Below the pieces are notes generated by a model. It saw nothing but the letters and a program-made list of their open reading frames with translations, had not been told where the DNA came from and searched no databases. This document shows positions 23,341 through 35,017 of a DNA stretch of 64,000 nt, piece by piece; the stretch's first letter is position 1, and each line of letters starts with the position of its first letter. Both the position numbers and the translations under genes were made by a program. The DNA is from Protopterus annectens (taxonomy: Eukaryota; Chordata; Ceratodontiformes; Protopteridae), in the NCBI RefSeq assembly GCF_019279795.1, contig NC_056743.1, forward strand, positions 633,790,517 through 633,854,516. Reading direction: 5' to 3'.

Positions 23341-24178
23341 TGTGATGCCTGTGTACTGGCCCAGCAATCAAGGAGCCTCAATCCTCACCACTAATACCTG
23401 TGAGGGGTGTCCACATTGGGAAGGGTAACAAGTACACACAGTAAAGTACAATTTCCCTTAAGAGCACAAAGAGATTACAGTCAGTCTGGGGCTAGTTTCT
23501 CCCTTTCTCTCCAGATCCCCAGTAAGACTCCCCACTGGCACAGCTATAGGGTGGGTTTCCTTAGCCAGGGTCCCAAGCCAAGTTCTCCTAGCTAGCACTC
23601 TCTCTGCCCAAATAGTAAGTGTGACCAGAACTTTTTAAGGCTTATTGGAGTGGCTTGGACAAATTATCTCTACATAAAACAGCCACAGTTGAAAGGTTTT
23701 AAAATATTTAATAATAAATAAAAAGAACACAAGACAATACTTCTTAACTACACAGTGCTAGTCAAGAGTTCAGCGATCACAGAGAAATCCTTCAAATAAT
23801 ACAGTAGAAAAGTTCAGACATCAATATAGAAAAACAGCTAAGTTCAGACATCAGTATAGAAAAAACAGCTAGACTAGACTTCCTATTTCCTATCTATATC
23901 TAAAAGAAAACACAGTTCTAAAATAAAATTACACATAGAGCCAGGCAGTGCTGGTGATGTTGTCAGTTCTGAAAACAAATGCAAAATGCCCTGATTTTCT
24001 CTCTCTCTGTCCTTAAATTGATAACACACTACCACTGACTCATTTCAGATTACATCATTATTCTCTGTTTCCCAGGCCAACAGAAACTCAGAGTGTAATA
24101 GCCCTTTTGATCTTGCAGCTGGTCAGGAAGCCAGAGCAATAAAAGACATTATACATGTAAATTCTAGCCATTAACTCC
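23341..24178 (-). repeat. 5' LTR of the Gmr1-type element
   Basis: It begins TGTGATGCCTGTGTACTGGC and parallels 11916-13020 up to CCATTAACTC near 24177, where similarity ends. It lacks the CA repeat and neighbouring bases of the other LTR. The LTRs differ at many sites, which points to an old insertion. Confidence 0.75.
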
Positions 24179-24671
24179 GAATCCCACAACCTCCTCCAGA
24201 CCAGCTTTCTCATTTCACAGAGGTTTTGTTGTCCCTTTTGGATCAAGGCACCATTCAGTCTGTTCCACCCAACCAAGTGGGAAGGGGTTTTTACTGCAGG
24301 ATATTTTTGGTTCCCTGGAAGGAGAACTCTCTGATAATGGAATGGATGCCTTGTTGAAGGTTCAAGTAGTTTACTCAGTGAGGTAAATGGAGGATTGCTC
24401 TTGGAAAGAGGATGTATCTTGGGTACCAGACCACTTGCCCATCTCCCTGCTTAACTAAATAAACTACTTGAACTTCAAGCAAGACATTTTTATTCCTCCC
24501 ACAGGGGAGGATATCAGAGAGAGTCTCCTTAACCTGCTAGCTAAAGTGATTTTTTTCTAGACTAATCCTTTGTATTCTGTTCCATTGTATAATAACAAGG
24601 CTAGATTAGTCAGAAATTATATTTCACAGGAACATGGGCATTTAATTGAAAGCTTCCACACACATCCAAAA
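24179..24671. other. Unassigned stretch between Gmr1-type LTR and L1
   Basis: No family is recognised with confidence. Short broken frames (for example WVPDHLPIS-like on the plus strand near 24420) may be old LINE sequence. Confidence 0.3.
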
Positions 24672-26150
24672 AACTATTTCAGACCATGCACTAATAATGA
24701 ACATAGAAATGCAAGGTGAAGTAAAAATGAGACAGTGGTGCTCCCTCTCCTACCTGTTAAAAACAGAGTAATTTAAGGAATGGGTAGTGGAAATTATTCG
24801 AGAGTCATTAGTGAAGACAAAACATTTTCAGAAGTTACTGCTACTGAGTGTGATAAAATGGAGTTTAAGAACAGGGCAGAAATAAAAGAAAAAGAGATAT
24901 GGTTAAGAAGCAACATAAATTATTTAGAGGGGCTGACAAAGGTTGAAGTATTGCAGAATGAGGGGAATCTCACAGGATAAGAAGAGGCGCAATTGCAGAG
25001 TGCTAAACAGAAAATAAGACAGTATCTGAATAATATGCATGAGTTTAAAAAGACTGCTGTTAAGCAGCTGTTTTTTAATAACTCCAGAGCACAAAAACTT
25101 TTAGCACAACAACTTAGGCAAAAGAAAGTGGAAAGGGTTGCAGCCAAACTTAGGGAGCCTATAACAAAAAATATAATGAGAGATCCTACAGACATTTCAG
25201 AAATTTTACGAAAATCTGTATAAGGCAGAGAAATGTGGCAATCAAGAAAGAGCACCAATGGAAATATTTATAAAATATTTAAATATGCCAAGGTTAGAGG
25301 TAGATGAGGCTAAACAACAGTTAATACAGGAGGAGATGAGATAAAAATGGTGACATACAATCAATCTGCAGGACAGTCTCCAGGAATAGACGGTGGTCCT
25401 GTGAGAATATGAAACCTAGGAGGGAAGAAAGTGATGAAGATCTGGAATGTTTTAGCACCATTTTAAAAGTAGGGGTAGCATCCTGGAAGAAAGTTGTGGT
25501 GGCTGTAAAATCTAAAGATGGCAAAGACCCTTCAGACCCAGTTTTACATACGCACATTTCAATTTTAAACCATGACTATAAAGTGTGTATATCTAAAATA
25601 GCTAAAAGAATAGCAAAGGTGTTACAAAAATTGATAGATATTGACTTATGTGGATTTGTGGAGTTGAGCCAAACATTTCGCAACATTAACAGAACAAAGA
25701 TGATCCAGAGGGAAGCACAGTGTAAGAAAATACCACTGTTGTTGGTGGGTCTTCATGCAGAGAAAGCATTCAACAGACTAAGCTGGTATTTTAAGAGTAG
25801 GGCAGTTGAAGCATCTGCATTCTCTGATACAATATTAAGGTTAATTAGGAAGACAGATGGAATCAGAGCAATAATTAAAAGGGGGGGTCCTTTCTGACAA
25901 ATAGTGTCTAAACAGAGGAACCAGGTGGGGGTGTCCTCTTTCTCCTTCGTTATTTGCTTTATATTTAGAGCTACTGGGAAAGAAAATAAAGGACTCAAAT
26001 GCAAGAATATAATTGCTATGGTAATCAGGAAAAGCTAGCTTTATTTGCAGATATTATTTTCTCAGACAAAATTAGAAAAAGGACATCTCAGTGTTGTGGA
26101 CATCATGAGAAAGTCTTTTTGAGATACAAAATTAATGAAGATAAAAAAGA
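24672..26150 (+). pseudogene. L1-type ORF2, endonuclease end to reverse transcriptase (first part)
   Basis: 5'-truncated plus-strand L1. Frames show SDHALIMNIEMQ at about 24675 (end of the endonuclease, which carries the SDH motif) and a charged linker to FFNNSRAQKLLAQQLRQKK near 25070-25125. Then come DPTDISEILRKS and the RT fingers (SILNHDYKVCISKIAKRIAK at 25560-25620, LLLVGLHAEKAFNRLSW at 25740-25790). The catalytic region near 26030-26060 reads ALFADIIFS. Stops and frameshifts break it at several points. DIRS copy C interrupts it at 26151, and it resumes at 31702. Confidence 0.8.
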
Positions 26151-26481
26151 AGTTATGCACTCATCATAACATTCCATCTGAGTTGCCCTTCATTTGTCTT
26201 CAACCTCCAAGCTCCTCCCCTACCCATAATGCCCCTATCTTCTTCCTCCCTTCAGATCGAGTTTGCTACCCCACCTAGCACTGCACCCAACCCAAAAAGT
26301 TATGCCATGCCAAATATCCATAAACAAGAAGGAAATAGTAATAGTCATCCTGGTGATGACCACATCCTCTACTCATCATACCATCACACAGTCTATGTCA
26401 GGCAGAGGGAAGGAGAGAGGGACGGTTAATGACAAATGAAGGACAACAACTCAGATGGAACATTATGGTGAGTACATAACT
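26151..26481 (-). repeat. 3' terminal module of DIRS copy C
   Basis: A 331-bp block with inverted ends: AGTTATGCACTCATCATAAC on the left and a mate closing in GTGAGTACATAACT on the right, each followed inward by TCCATCTGAGTTG-like sequence (inverted on the right). Though the bases differ from family 1, the architecture is the same as in copies B, D and H. Confidence 0.8.
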
Positions 26482-29400
26482 TCTTTATCTGAAGTTGTCT
26501 TCATTTGGTCTTCAACCTGTGGGCCCTCATGGAAGGATACTCTAAAGCACAGCGGAGCCAAAGGACGCCCTGTTCCGAGATATGATGTCCAATCTGTAGT
26601 GCGAGATAATGTGAGATGAAGCCCAGGTGGTCGGAGAACAAGTAAAGTCTAATGCAACTCTAGACCAGAAGGCAGCTGAAGTAGCCACACACCTTGTGGG
26701 ATGTGCCTTCACTTGACCTGGTGGAGTCACTCCCTTTGCAGAATACGACACAAAAATATACTGGGAAATCCAACGGGCAATGGTGAACTTAGATACTGGT
26801 TTCCCCAAGAAGGGTTTAGAGCAAGATATGAAAAGCTGATCAGACTTACGGAATGCTTTAGTCCTGTGCAAATAAAAACGCAACTGTCTGTGCACGTCCA
26901 ATAAGTGCAATTTGTATTCTCCTCTATTTTGAAAATTCGTGAAAAAGACGGGAAGATTAATTACCTGATTAATACTGCCCTCTGAAGCTACCTTAGGGAG
27001 AAAGGAAGGGTTAGTACACAAGGATACCCTGTCCTTATAAAAAAAAAAAAAATCATACAAGGTGGTTTGACTGACAATGCTTGGAGTTCCGAAACCCTTC
27101 TGGCAGAAGTAATAGCCACCAAAAAAGGTGGTCTTCCAAGAAAATAAACTGCATATCCACAGAGGCTGCGGGTTCAAAGGGAGGTGAAACCAATGCCTGT
27201 AAAACTAAGGTAAGATCTCATGGCAGCGTGGGGTCCTTCATCGGTAGCCGAAGAAGAAAGTTGACTTTTAGGAAGGCTTTACAAAGCTTTGACGATGCTA
27301 AGGAAGCCATATTGTGCCCTACATGAAAATTAGAATTCGCTGCAAGTTGAACTTTGACTGTAGAAAAACTAGCACCTTGTTGAAAAGTCCCTGCCAAAAA
27401 TTCCAAAACCAATGAGACTGGATCAGTGAAAGGGTCTAGGGGACATACTGAAGCCCAGATCGAAAAATGTCTTCATTTACTGGAGTTACCTTTCTGGTGG
27501 AAGATTTTATGAGCCACCACCAGGATCTTTTTTACAGGTAAAGATAAGCTGGGAGTCCTGACAATCAGGGGAACTGGAGCAGCCAAGCGGTGAGCTTCAG
27601 ACTGCCCAGGTCTGGATGGGGAATCCCTGAAGGGTGAGAAATGAGATCCAGAACTGGATCCAGCAACCATGGCGGAGCCACCAGATGAGACCACAGAGAG
27701 GGAAACCAGACTTGGCGAGGCCAGAATGGGGCAATGAGGATTACAAGGCTCCCCAGTCTGCGAGCTTTCTGAAGGAATTTTTGTATTAAAGAAAGAGGAG
27801 GATAAGCATACAGAAGACCAGGGGGCAAAGTATGAACAAGACAGTCTCTGGCAGGGCTTCGCCCGGAGGGGCATTCAGAGCAAAAAAAAATTTGCTGCAT
27901 TTCGCATTGAAAGGAGAGGCGAACAGATCGCAGCAAGGCTGATCCCACTTGAGAAAGATCTGTTTCGCTACTGAAGGATTCAGAGACAACTAGTAGGGCC
28001 CACAATAGACCTGCTGAGCCCGTCCGCTAGAATGTTGGACCTCCCCAGAATGTGCATTGCCACCAGAAAATGGCTGGTGGAGATCGCCCACTCCCACACT
28101 CTCATGGCTTTGTGACATAAGGGATAAGACTTGGTTCTCCCCTTCTTGATGATGTACCAGACCGATGATGTACCAGACCACAGACATATTGTCTGTCTGG
28201 ATAGCAACTGTTCCTGAGGGAAGATGGGCATGGATGGCCTGTAATACTAGAAGCACCGCCCTCATCTCCAGGATGCTGATATGTTATCTGGTCTCACAGG
28301 GGGACCACGTGCCTTGGACCGTCCTTCCTGTGCAATACCCCACTCTAGCAGGGTGGCATCCGTAGTCACAGAGGTCGAGGGAGAAGAAAGGGGCCACTCT
28401 GAATACAAAGTCGGGGAATGTAACCACCACAGAGAGTCCCTGCCCACCCGAGAGACTCGAACAGAGTGAGACACCGGGAGTTCTAACATGGACCATTGGA
28501 CCACAGGAGTCCACTGAAGAACCTGCATGTGAAAACGCACCAGGGGTAAGAGACTGATTGTGGCTGCCATGGACCCCAAACATTATTTTTGCCATCAGTG
28601 GCTGGGCTTGAAGAATGCCCAGGACCTGAAGTTTCAGTGAATGTATCCTCTCAGAGGCAAGAAAGACCTTGGTTTGAATTGTGTTCAGCTGAGCCCCTAT
28701 GAAATCTAATACCTGAACCGGGGCCAGTGATGACTTGCTGAGACGGATGGTGATGCCCAACCGCTGGGCTAGGGAAAGAAAGTAATCTCTCACTTGACAG
28801 CACTGATGTCTGGAAGGGGCAGCAATGAGACAATCGTCTAGGTAAGGAAAGACCTGTATGCCCTGGAGTCTCAGGTGAGCCGCTACTACTGCCATCACCT
28901 TGGTGAACACTATGGGGGCTGTGGTGAGACCAGGGGAGCACTCAAAACTGGTAATGATCGGCTCTCAGCTGGAAGTGGAGGAACCTCTGAGAGCGCCTGT
29001 CCATTTTGATGTGGTAGTACGCATCTTGGAGGTCGATCGAGCACATCCAATAGTTTGTTTCCTGCAAGAAGGGCAGGATAGACTGAAGGGTGACATCCAA
29101 AATTTAGTTTTTGCTACTGACAGGTTCAAGATGGATAGATCCATAACTGGTCTTGGGTCCCCCATCATCTTTGGCACTAAAAAGAACCTGGAATAAATGC
29201 CTAATCTGGACTGGTATGGGGGGACATGCTGCATGACTCGTTTTTCTAGCAGCTTTGTAATTTCTACTGCTGCATCCTCCCTGTGCATGGGGGAACATCT
29301 GGGTGGTAGAGATGACTTTAGAAAGGGGGATTGAATAACCTCTGGATATAATTTGCAACACCCAACGATCTTCCGTAATGGACTCCCAAGCTGTTAGGTG

Positions 29401-31701
29401 AAGTGAAAGGCGATCCCTGACTACCTCCAGAGACGAGCAGTCAGGTAACCCTTCAGGGCTGCTGCGTGGGTCTGTCTGAGATAGATTCTTGAGACCCTCG
29501 ACTTCTTGGAACCCTTTTGCCTCTACGGCGGCATCTATCAAATCCCTCTCTGCTTCTAGGGGAAGGTGAGTCCTGAGTGTCCTGTGGGAACCTTTGAGAT
29601 TTGCGGAACCACATCATCTTGGTCCCTCACGGATTCCTACAGAAGGATCGTTGAGGGGTCGAAAAGCGGATCCCGATGGCAGACAGTCTTCCCATCCTTC
29701 TCACTCTGAACTAGGGTGTCACATATATTCTTTGCAAAAAGGGAAGAACAGTCATAAGGGGCATTTGTAAAAGATGCCTTAAAGGGTTCCGAAAAGGAAC
29801 ACAACTGGAGCCAGGAGTGATACCTGATGGCAACTCCAGTACCGGCAGCTCTAGCAGCGCTTTCCATTGCATTGGAGGGGAGATGCAGAAAGGTGTTGGC
29901 AGCAGATGGCAAGGTGGCCATTTGGGAGGAGAAAACTTTGTCCTCCACCGACCTGGACCTCGGGATAGACTCAGCAACCTCCTTGACCAGGTCTCACTGC
30001 AGTCTAATCACATGTGCCAACTAGTTCAATGCCAGGACAGAAAAAGTCACTGAAGCGTACACCTGCTTCCCATAATGATACATTGTTCTGTACTATCAGT
30101 CTGGAGGGTGGACCGTAGAGCTCTCCTGAGTGAGTTCCTTCTTAGTAGCAGCTGCCACCACCATGGCATCAACCAGGGATCCTTTATGCCAATAGGTCCT
30201 ATCCAAAGGGGGGCTCAAAACTTTGTCAGGCTGTTTGGGAATGGGCTCCACCATGTCCAGTTCCTTTCATACTCGAGATGTAATCAGATCCACCAAGGGA
30301 TCCACGGGAGGGGATACCCAGGAAGTAGAGGGTCCTGCCCAAAAGCCTCCAGGAACACCAATTCTTCTGAGTTAGGTTTTTGGACAGACCACCCCACATG
30401 CTGGCGCTGGGTTTCCATGATGTCTCTGAAGAAGACATCCTCAGGGGGTGAACCTTCCCCTTCCTCCAAATCGATGTCCTCAGTGTGTGACTCTGGTGGG
30501 GAGTCCAAGTGCCTCCTTTTTCATGTGTGTTTGTGAGGAGACTCCTCAGTGGGGGATTCTGGGGAGGACTCAATGGCTTGCTGCTCCCAAGAGGGTGTGC
30601 CCTGGGGCACAGAGGAGGCAGGCTGTCCCCGAGATGACAGAATGGTCGGACCCGCACCAGAAACAGAGGGAGCCAGAACTGACTCAGAAAACGAGATAGG
30701 CAAGGATCTCGGTGGGATTGGTGAGGACCCTCTCCACCATGTCAAAAATAAAGGGGAGCAGACCCTCCTGACAAGGGACAATAGTTAGAGCCATATCCCT
30801 CTCACCACACAGGGGAGTCGAAGCCAAGCCTATGGGGGCTGAGATACCTAGGGGAAGGCTCTGCCCCGTAAGGCTTGGAGCGGACACCATCCCCTCAGAT
30901 CTGGCTCCAAGGCTCGGCTCCGAGAGCTGGACAGATCCAAGCACGTCGAATCCCACCTGCTCAAGGGCATAGCCAGCATTGAGGTAAAAGGTACCATAGC
31001 AGCTGACCTCTCGACGCCAGGTGTCATCAGATCCAAGGACTCCGAAACTGAGGGCTGGATTGGAGAAGGAGAAATAGGGATGAAAACACATTGCATACCC
31101 CCTGCTCTGGAGGGAGAAGGGGCAGGCAAACTCCCAACTGGATCTGGGGGGTGGATAAACTTCCACATCATCCTGTTCAACTCCGCTTCTCAGAGACTGC
31201 AGGTGGAACGAGATGAGACCACCGACATCAGCTTGGAGTGGTGCTGAGGGGAAGTCTGCACTGGCAACCGGGTCCAAAGCTCCTTCGGCTCTGGGGAGAA
31301 CCAAGGGGAACGGAGCCAGGGGGACTCTGACCTCGGAGCCGACCTAACCTTGGGAGGTGGACCTGCCAGACCTGAGCGATCCGGGAATCGCTTCTTGGGC
31401 CTATCCTTATGCTTAGGCTTATTTCCTTCCCTGGGCCTCTTGTTGGGAGTTAGGAGAGAAAATTAAACAAAAAGGATTAAAGAAGCAACACTTACCCAAA
31501 AACAGAGCTCAGAACACAGATCGTGATGCAAGCTGAAGAGCGCAAACGAGATCTGAAGGGAGGAAGGAGACAGGGACATTATGGGTAGGGGAGGAGCTTG
31601 GAGCTCAGATCAAGATAGTGAGTATGTGGCCATCAGATCCGTGTCGGATCCAGAAACCCACAGGTTGAAGACCAAATGAAGACAAAAACTTCAGATCAAA
31701 G
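26151..31701 (-). mobile_element. Divergent DIRS-type retrotransposon copy C, full span, inside an L1
   Basis: A second DIRS lineage, minus strand, 5.55 kb, with both ends present. In the sense direction: 5' end near 31701, leader to about 31310, gag-like ORF1 region at 29637-31304, reverse transcriptase at 28284-29541 (VFPYLDDCLIAAPS), RNase H at about 27980-28400 (DATLLEWG, QTDNMSVVWYI) and tyrosine recombinase at about 26540-27400 (DVHRQLRFYLHRTKAFRKSD). The 3' module lies at 26151-26481. The 5' end and the sequence next to the module are inverted copies (CTTCATTTGGTCTTCAACCT). It lacks the CxxC start of family 1. It is broken, with many breaks. Confidence 0.85.
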
Positions 31702-32487
31702 GTTACAGGTGTACACCATCTGCCAACACACACATTGATACAGCAATATTTAGCAATATCCATATTGATGGGGAAACAATAAAATGAAGTATTTAGGAGT
31801 ATGGATTAAAAAGGATTCTGTTATGGCAGCTAAGAATATGCGGGAAGAGACTAAACAAAATATAATAAAAAAACTGAGAAATGGGTATCCCTAGTGGATT
31901 CCAAGATACAAGCAGTGAAAAAGATTTTAGTCCCTTCAGTTTTATATACAGATCAGTCATATTTTTTTTATCAACCAGATAAGTTGTGGACAGCAATTAA
32001 TAAAAATTTGAAGGATTTTATCTGGGAGGGGAAAAAGGCAAGGGTCAAGTGGGATAAGTTGATCCTTCAAGTGGAACAAAGTGGATTAGGAGTACCTGGT
32101 TTGAAGGGATATTTAAGAGCTACACAGTTAAGGTGTATTTACATAGTACAAGCAGAAAGCTATAATTCAGATTGGAAAGGGATGATGATGAAGTGGGAGG
32201 GGGATTCAAGGCATAAGGAGAGAGTAGGATTTTGGATGCAGATCCTTAAGGAGAATAACAGACACACAGAATATTATGTTAAAGTAGCAGAAAGTATTCT
32301 AAGAACTAAGCCAATGTGAGAATGGAGAAAGGAGATTTTGCAGATAAGGATGACTGTAGTTAGGGGTACAGAGAACAGGCAAGAGGGGGCTGGAATTTAC
32401 TGGAGAAAACTGGAAAAGGAACCAAGGTACTGAGAGTAAATATCTAGAGAGGGAAAGGTAACAGAATGGAAGAAGCCAAGAAGCCAT
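31702..32487 (+). pseudogene. L1-type ORF2 continued, part downstream of DIRS copy C
   Basis: Frames show YLGVWIKKDSVMAAKNMREE at about 31792-31850, VPSVLYTDQSYFFYQPDKLW, then FIWEGKKARVKWDKLILQVE and GLGVPGLKGYLRATQLRCIY at about 32015-32150. These are the standard L1 ORF2 blocks after the RT domain. Strand and order make it the continuation of 24672-26150. Stops occur near 31890 and 32320. The next part of the same L1 is probably 42130-42960. Confidence 0.8.
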
Positions 32488-32489
32488 AT

Positions 32490-33690
32490 GGACTGCAGAC
32501 TAGACTCTCTTCCTCATCAGGAACCAATATCACAGTATAGGCAAAGAGAAAGGGATAGGCGATGTTATCTCACTATTAACTTGGCATCATATAAGACACC
32601 AAATGTACAGGCAAAGAGATTCCTGGATTTTGTAAACACAAACTCCCTGTACCAGATTGTCAATACACCAACAAGGGTTGCAACCACACTTCATCGAGTC
32701 CTCACTAATATGGGGGAGTGCTGCACACCACCTAGTGTAATGTCCTCTCTGGTAAGGTCAGACTATAAAATGGTATCCTTTGAATTACAAACAAAACCTG
32801 GTACCCCAGCTAACACTGGAATATTCACGAACTACTTTAATGCTAACTTCCTACTACTAAGTGATAACCTGGAAAAAATTCATGCCCCCATAAACCATGA
32901 AAATACTGCTGCCATAAACCATGAGAATACTGCTGCCTACACAGAACTGTTCACAGAAACCCTATACAAGCATGCTAATAGCTCCATAGAGGTGGCTGTA
33001 CCCACCATGAAGAAGTACAGAACTAACTCAAAAAACAAGCAACCCTGGTGGAATCACAACAGGAGTAGGCCGTATAACACAAGGAAGAAGATCATGGCAA
33101 AAAATAGGAGGTGCAGTACCCAGCAGCATAAAAACAATCTCAAACTAAACAACTCAGAGAGCAAATAAATTCTACCAAAGCCAAATCTGAGGTAAATCTG
33201 GCCTCCCAGGCCAAGCACAACCACAAGGTATTCTTTAGCTATGTCCGTAACCTCAAAGGCAATACACAACAGTGTGTAGAGCTCATTGTAAATGGAGCCA
33301 CATATACTGAGCCAGATGATATAACAAACCTACCTGTCATCAAATTCAGCTCCAACTTTACCCCCTCTCCCCACCAACCTTCCCTCAGGAAATGCCACCA
33401 AATATAACTCCCCCTGTTACCACTAGGGAACAGACCCTTAATGCTCTCTCTAAGGCCAAGTACAGTGCACCAAAGGGTCCAAACAATATCCCAGGATGTC
33501 TCCTAAATGGCATGAAACATGACCTATCAGGCCCTCTGGAACTGCTATTTAACTGTAGTCTCTAAACAGGCTTTGTCCCTCATGAATGGTGAACAGCAAC
33601 AATCATCCCTCTGGACAAATGTGTCATCTACAGAACTTGGAAACTACAGACCCATTAAGTCTCACTAGTCTCATAACTAGTCTCAAAACC
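32490..33690 (+). pseudogene. CR1-type LINE, endonuclease end to RT start
   Basis: The plus-strand frame gives KRFLDFVNTNSLYQIVNTPT at about 32620-32680, RSDYKMVSFEL and PWWNHNRSRPYNTRKK, then FFSYVRNLKGNTQQCVELIV (33230-33290). Near 33590 it continues toward an RT start resembling NYRPISLTSLIT. This is the endonuclease end and linker of a CR1-like LINE. It has frame changes after 33168. An L2-like LINE interrupts it near 33690, and it resumes at 40533. A 24-bp tandem duplication (32889-32912 and 32913-32936, one mismatch) lies inside. Confidence 0.75.
32889..32936 (+). repeat. 24-bp tandem duplication in the CR1
   Basis: CATAAACCATGAAAATACTG plus four bases occurs twice in direct tandem with one mismatch, keeping frame and giving the doubled residues NHENTAAI. 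Confidence 0.9.
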
Positions 33691-34569
33691 AAATTAATAG
33701 TCTTCGAAAATAAAAAAAACAAACCTTGCCAAGTCCCTCTGTCAATTCACTCCTCTAATGGAGCCATCATCGAACCCACTACTGACACAAAACTATTAGG
33801 GGTCACTATAGATAAGAATCTAACTTTCACCAAACAGGTTTCCCTTGCAATTAAATACATATACATCAAATTGGGCACCTTATACAGGGTCAGACCATAT
33901 CTCACCAACAATGCCAGACTTGCCACTGTCCATTCCCTCCTGATATCCTCCCTCCTCTATGGATCTCAAATTCTCACCAACCTGCGAAAATCTGACCTAA
34001 ACAACCTGGAATCTTGCTATAATAAGATTGCCAAATTCGCTACAAATGCCCCACACAGGACACACCACTGTTCTATCCTCTCCCAATTACAATGGCTCAA
34101 ACTCCCAAATCTTCTAGCAACCAACTTACTATAATCCACAAATTAATAAACCAACCCACCAATTGTCCAGCTCTTTCCAAGTTGGTTCAACCCACTAGGA
34201 ATAACAGGACGCTCAGATCCTCAGATAAACTACTACTAGAGGTATCCCTCTCACACAACTATCACGGAGACTGTCTATATTCCCATAAGATTTCCAGACT
34301 CTGGAACACTCTACCCCAATCCATTACTAACTATCCCCACTATCCTGAGTTTAAACAACAACTACTTAAATATCTAACAAACACTGGCTCTGCTCCTGCC
34401 ATATTCCTGGCTAATTCCACTATTCACATCTTTCCACCCTCCTGCTATCTTAAAGGGGTTTTCTCTTGCTGCTGCTTCTCTCTTACTGTCCTTTCTATTC
34501 CTCTCTCTTACTTTCACCCAATGTACTTTCTTATCAGTCACACTACTGTAATCTCCTAACCATGGCAAA
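33690..34569 (+). pseudogene. L2-like LINE 3' coding part, inserted in the CR1
   Basis: The plus-strand frames give TKLLGVTIDKNLTFTKQV, LYRVRPYLTNNARLATVHSL, then ATNAPHRTHHCSILSQLQWL and FKQQLLKYL. These are the typical C-terminal blocks of L2/Rex1-type LINEs, where LLGVTID follows the RT and NAPYRTH-like sequence lies near the end. It is 5'-truncated and has a frame change near 34130. DIRS copy D interrupts it at 34570, and its 3' noncoding tail is at 40342-40530. Confidence 0.75.
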
Positions 34570-34939
34570 AGTACAGTTTTGTACCTACCATAAATGTAGA
34601 TGTTCGAAGATCCACATTGCTGCAGTCATAACCTGTGGGTAGTCCGCTGTCCTCGGTCGGCCCGAATCCCAAAGTATTAGGCTGGCGTCGGTCATGGTCG
34701 CTTAGATCTGACGTCAGTACGCCTTGGTACTAAAGCGCATGACCGACGTCATATCCCCAGTCTTTCTTGCCCCAGATGTCAGAAGGCTCTAAAAAGAAAG
34801 GCCATAACTAAAAAACAATATGTACAATCCAAAACACACAACCACCCCAAACTACAGTGGGGAAGGAGGGAGGGTAAATTGGACTGCAGCAATGTGGATC
34901 TTCGAACATCTACATTTATGGTAGGTACAAAACTGTACT
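34570..34939 (-). repeat. 3' terminal module of DIRS copy D
   Basis: A 370-bp block with near-perfect inverted ends of about 55 bases (AGTACAGTTTTGTACCTACC on the left, GGTAGGTACAAAACTGTACT on the right). Its left half is the reverse complement of the 5' leader. Confidence 0.88.
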
Positions 34940-35017
34940 ATGTTCTTCATCTCACATTGCTGCAGTCATAACCTGTGGGTAGAATCCCAAAGCAAAGGTA
35001 AAGGGAGGATGGCAAAA

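Larger units (their letters stand above)
11916..24178 (-). mobile_element. Gmr1-type Ty3/Gypsy LTR retrotransposon, interrupted by DIRS copy B
   Basis: Minus-strand LTR element. Order in the sense direction: 5' LTR (23341-24178), gag (about 22090-23140), a protease-like region cut by DIRS copy B, integrase (about 14920-15990), reverse transcriptase and RNase H (about 13455-14900), polypurine tract (13279-13297) and 3' LTR (11916-13278). Integrase lies upstream of reverse transcriptase, an order known in Ty1/copia but, among Ty3/Gypsy elements, typical of the Gmr1 group of deuterostomes. Without the inserted DIRS it is about 6.7 kb. The element is broken, with many breaks, and its two LTRs differ clearly, so it is old. 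Confidence 0.85.

Noticed and set aside
34570-34939. The 370-bp inverted-repeat block as an independent MITE
   Set aside because: It adjoins a DIRS body in B, C, D and H, and in B and D it contains an inverted copy of the same element's leader, so it is treated as part of the DIRS. The alternative is kept as a test in the findings.
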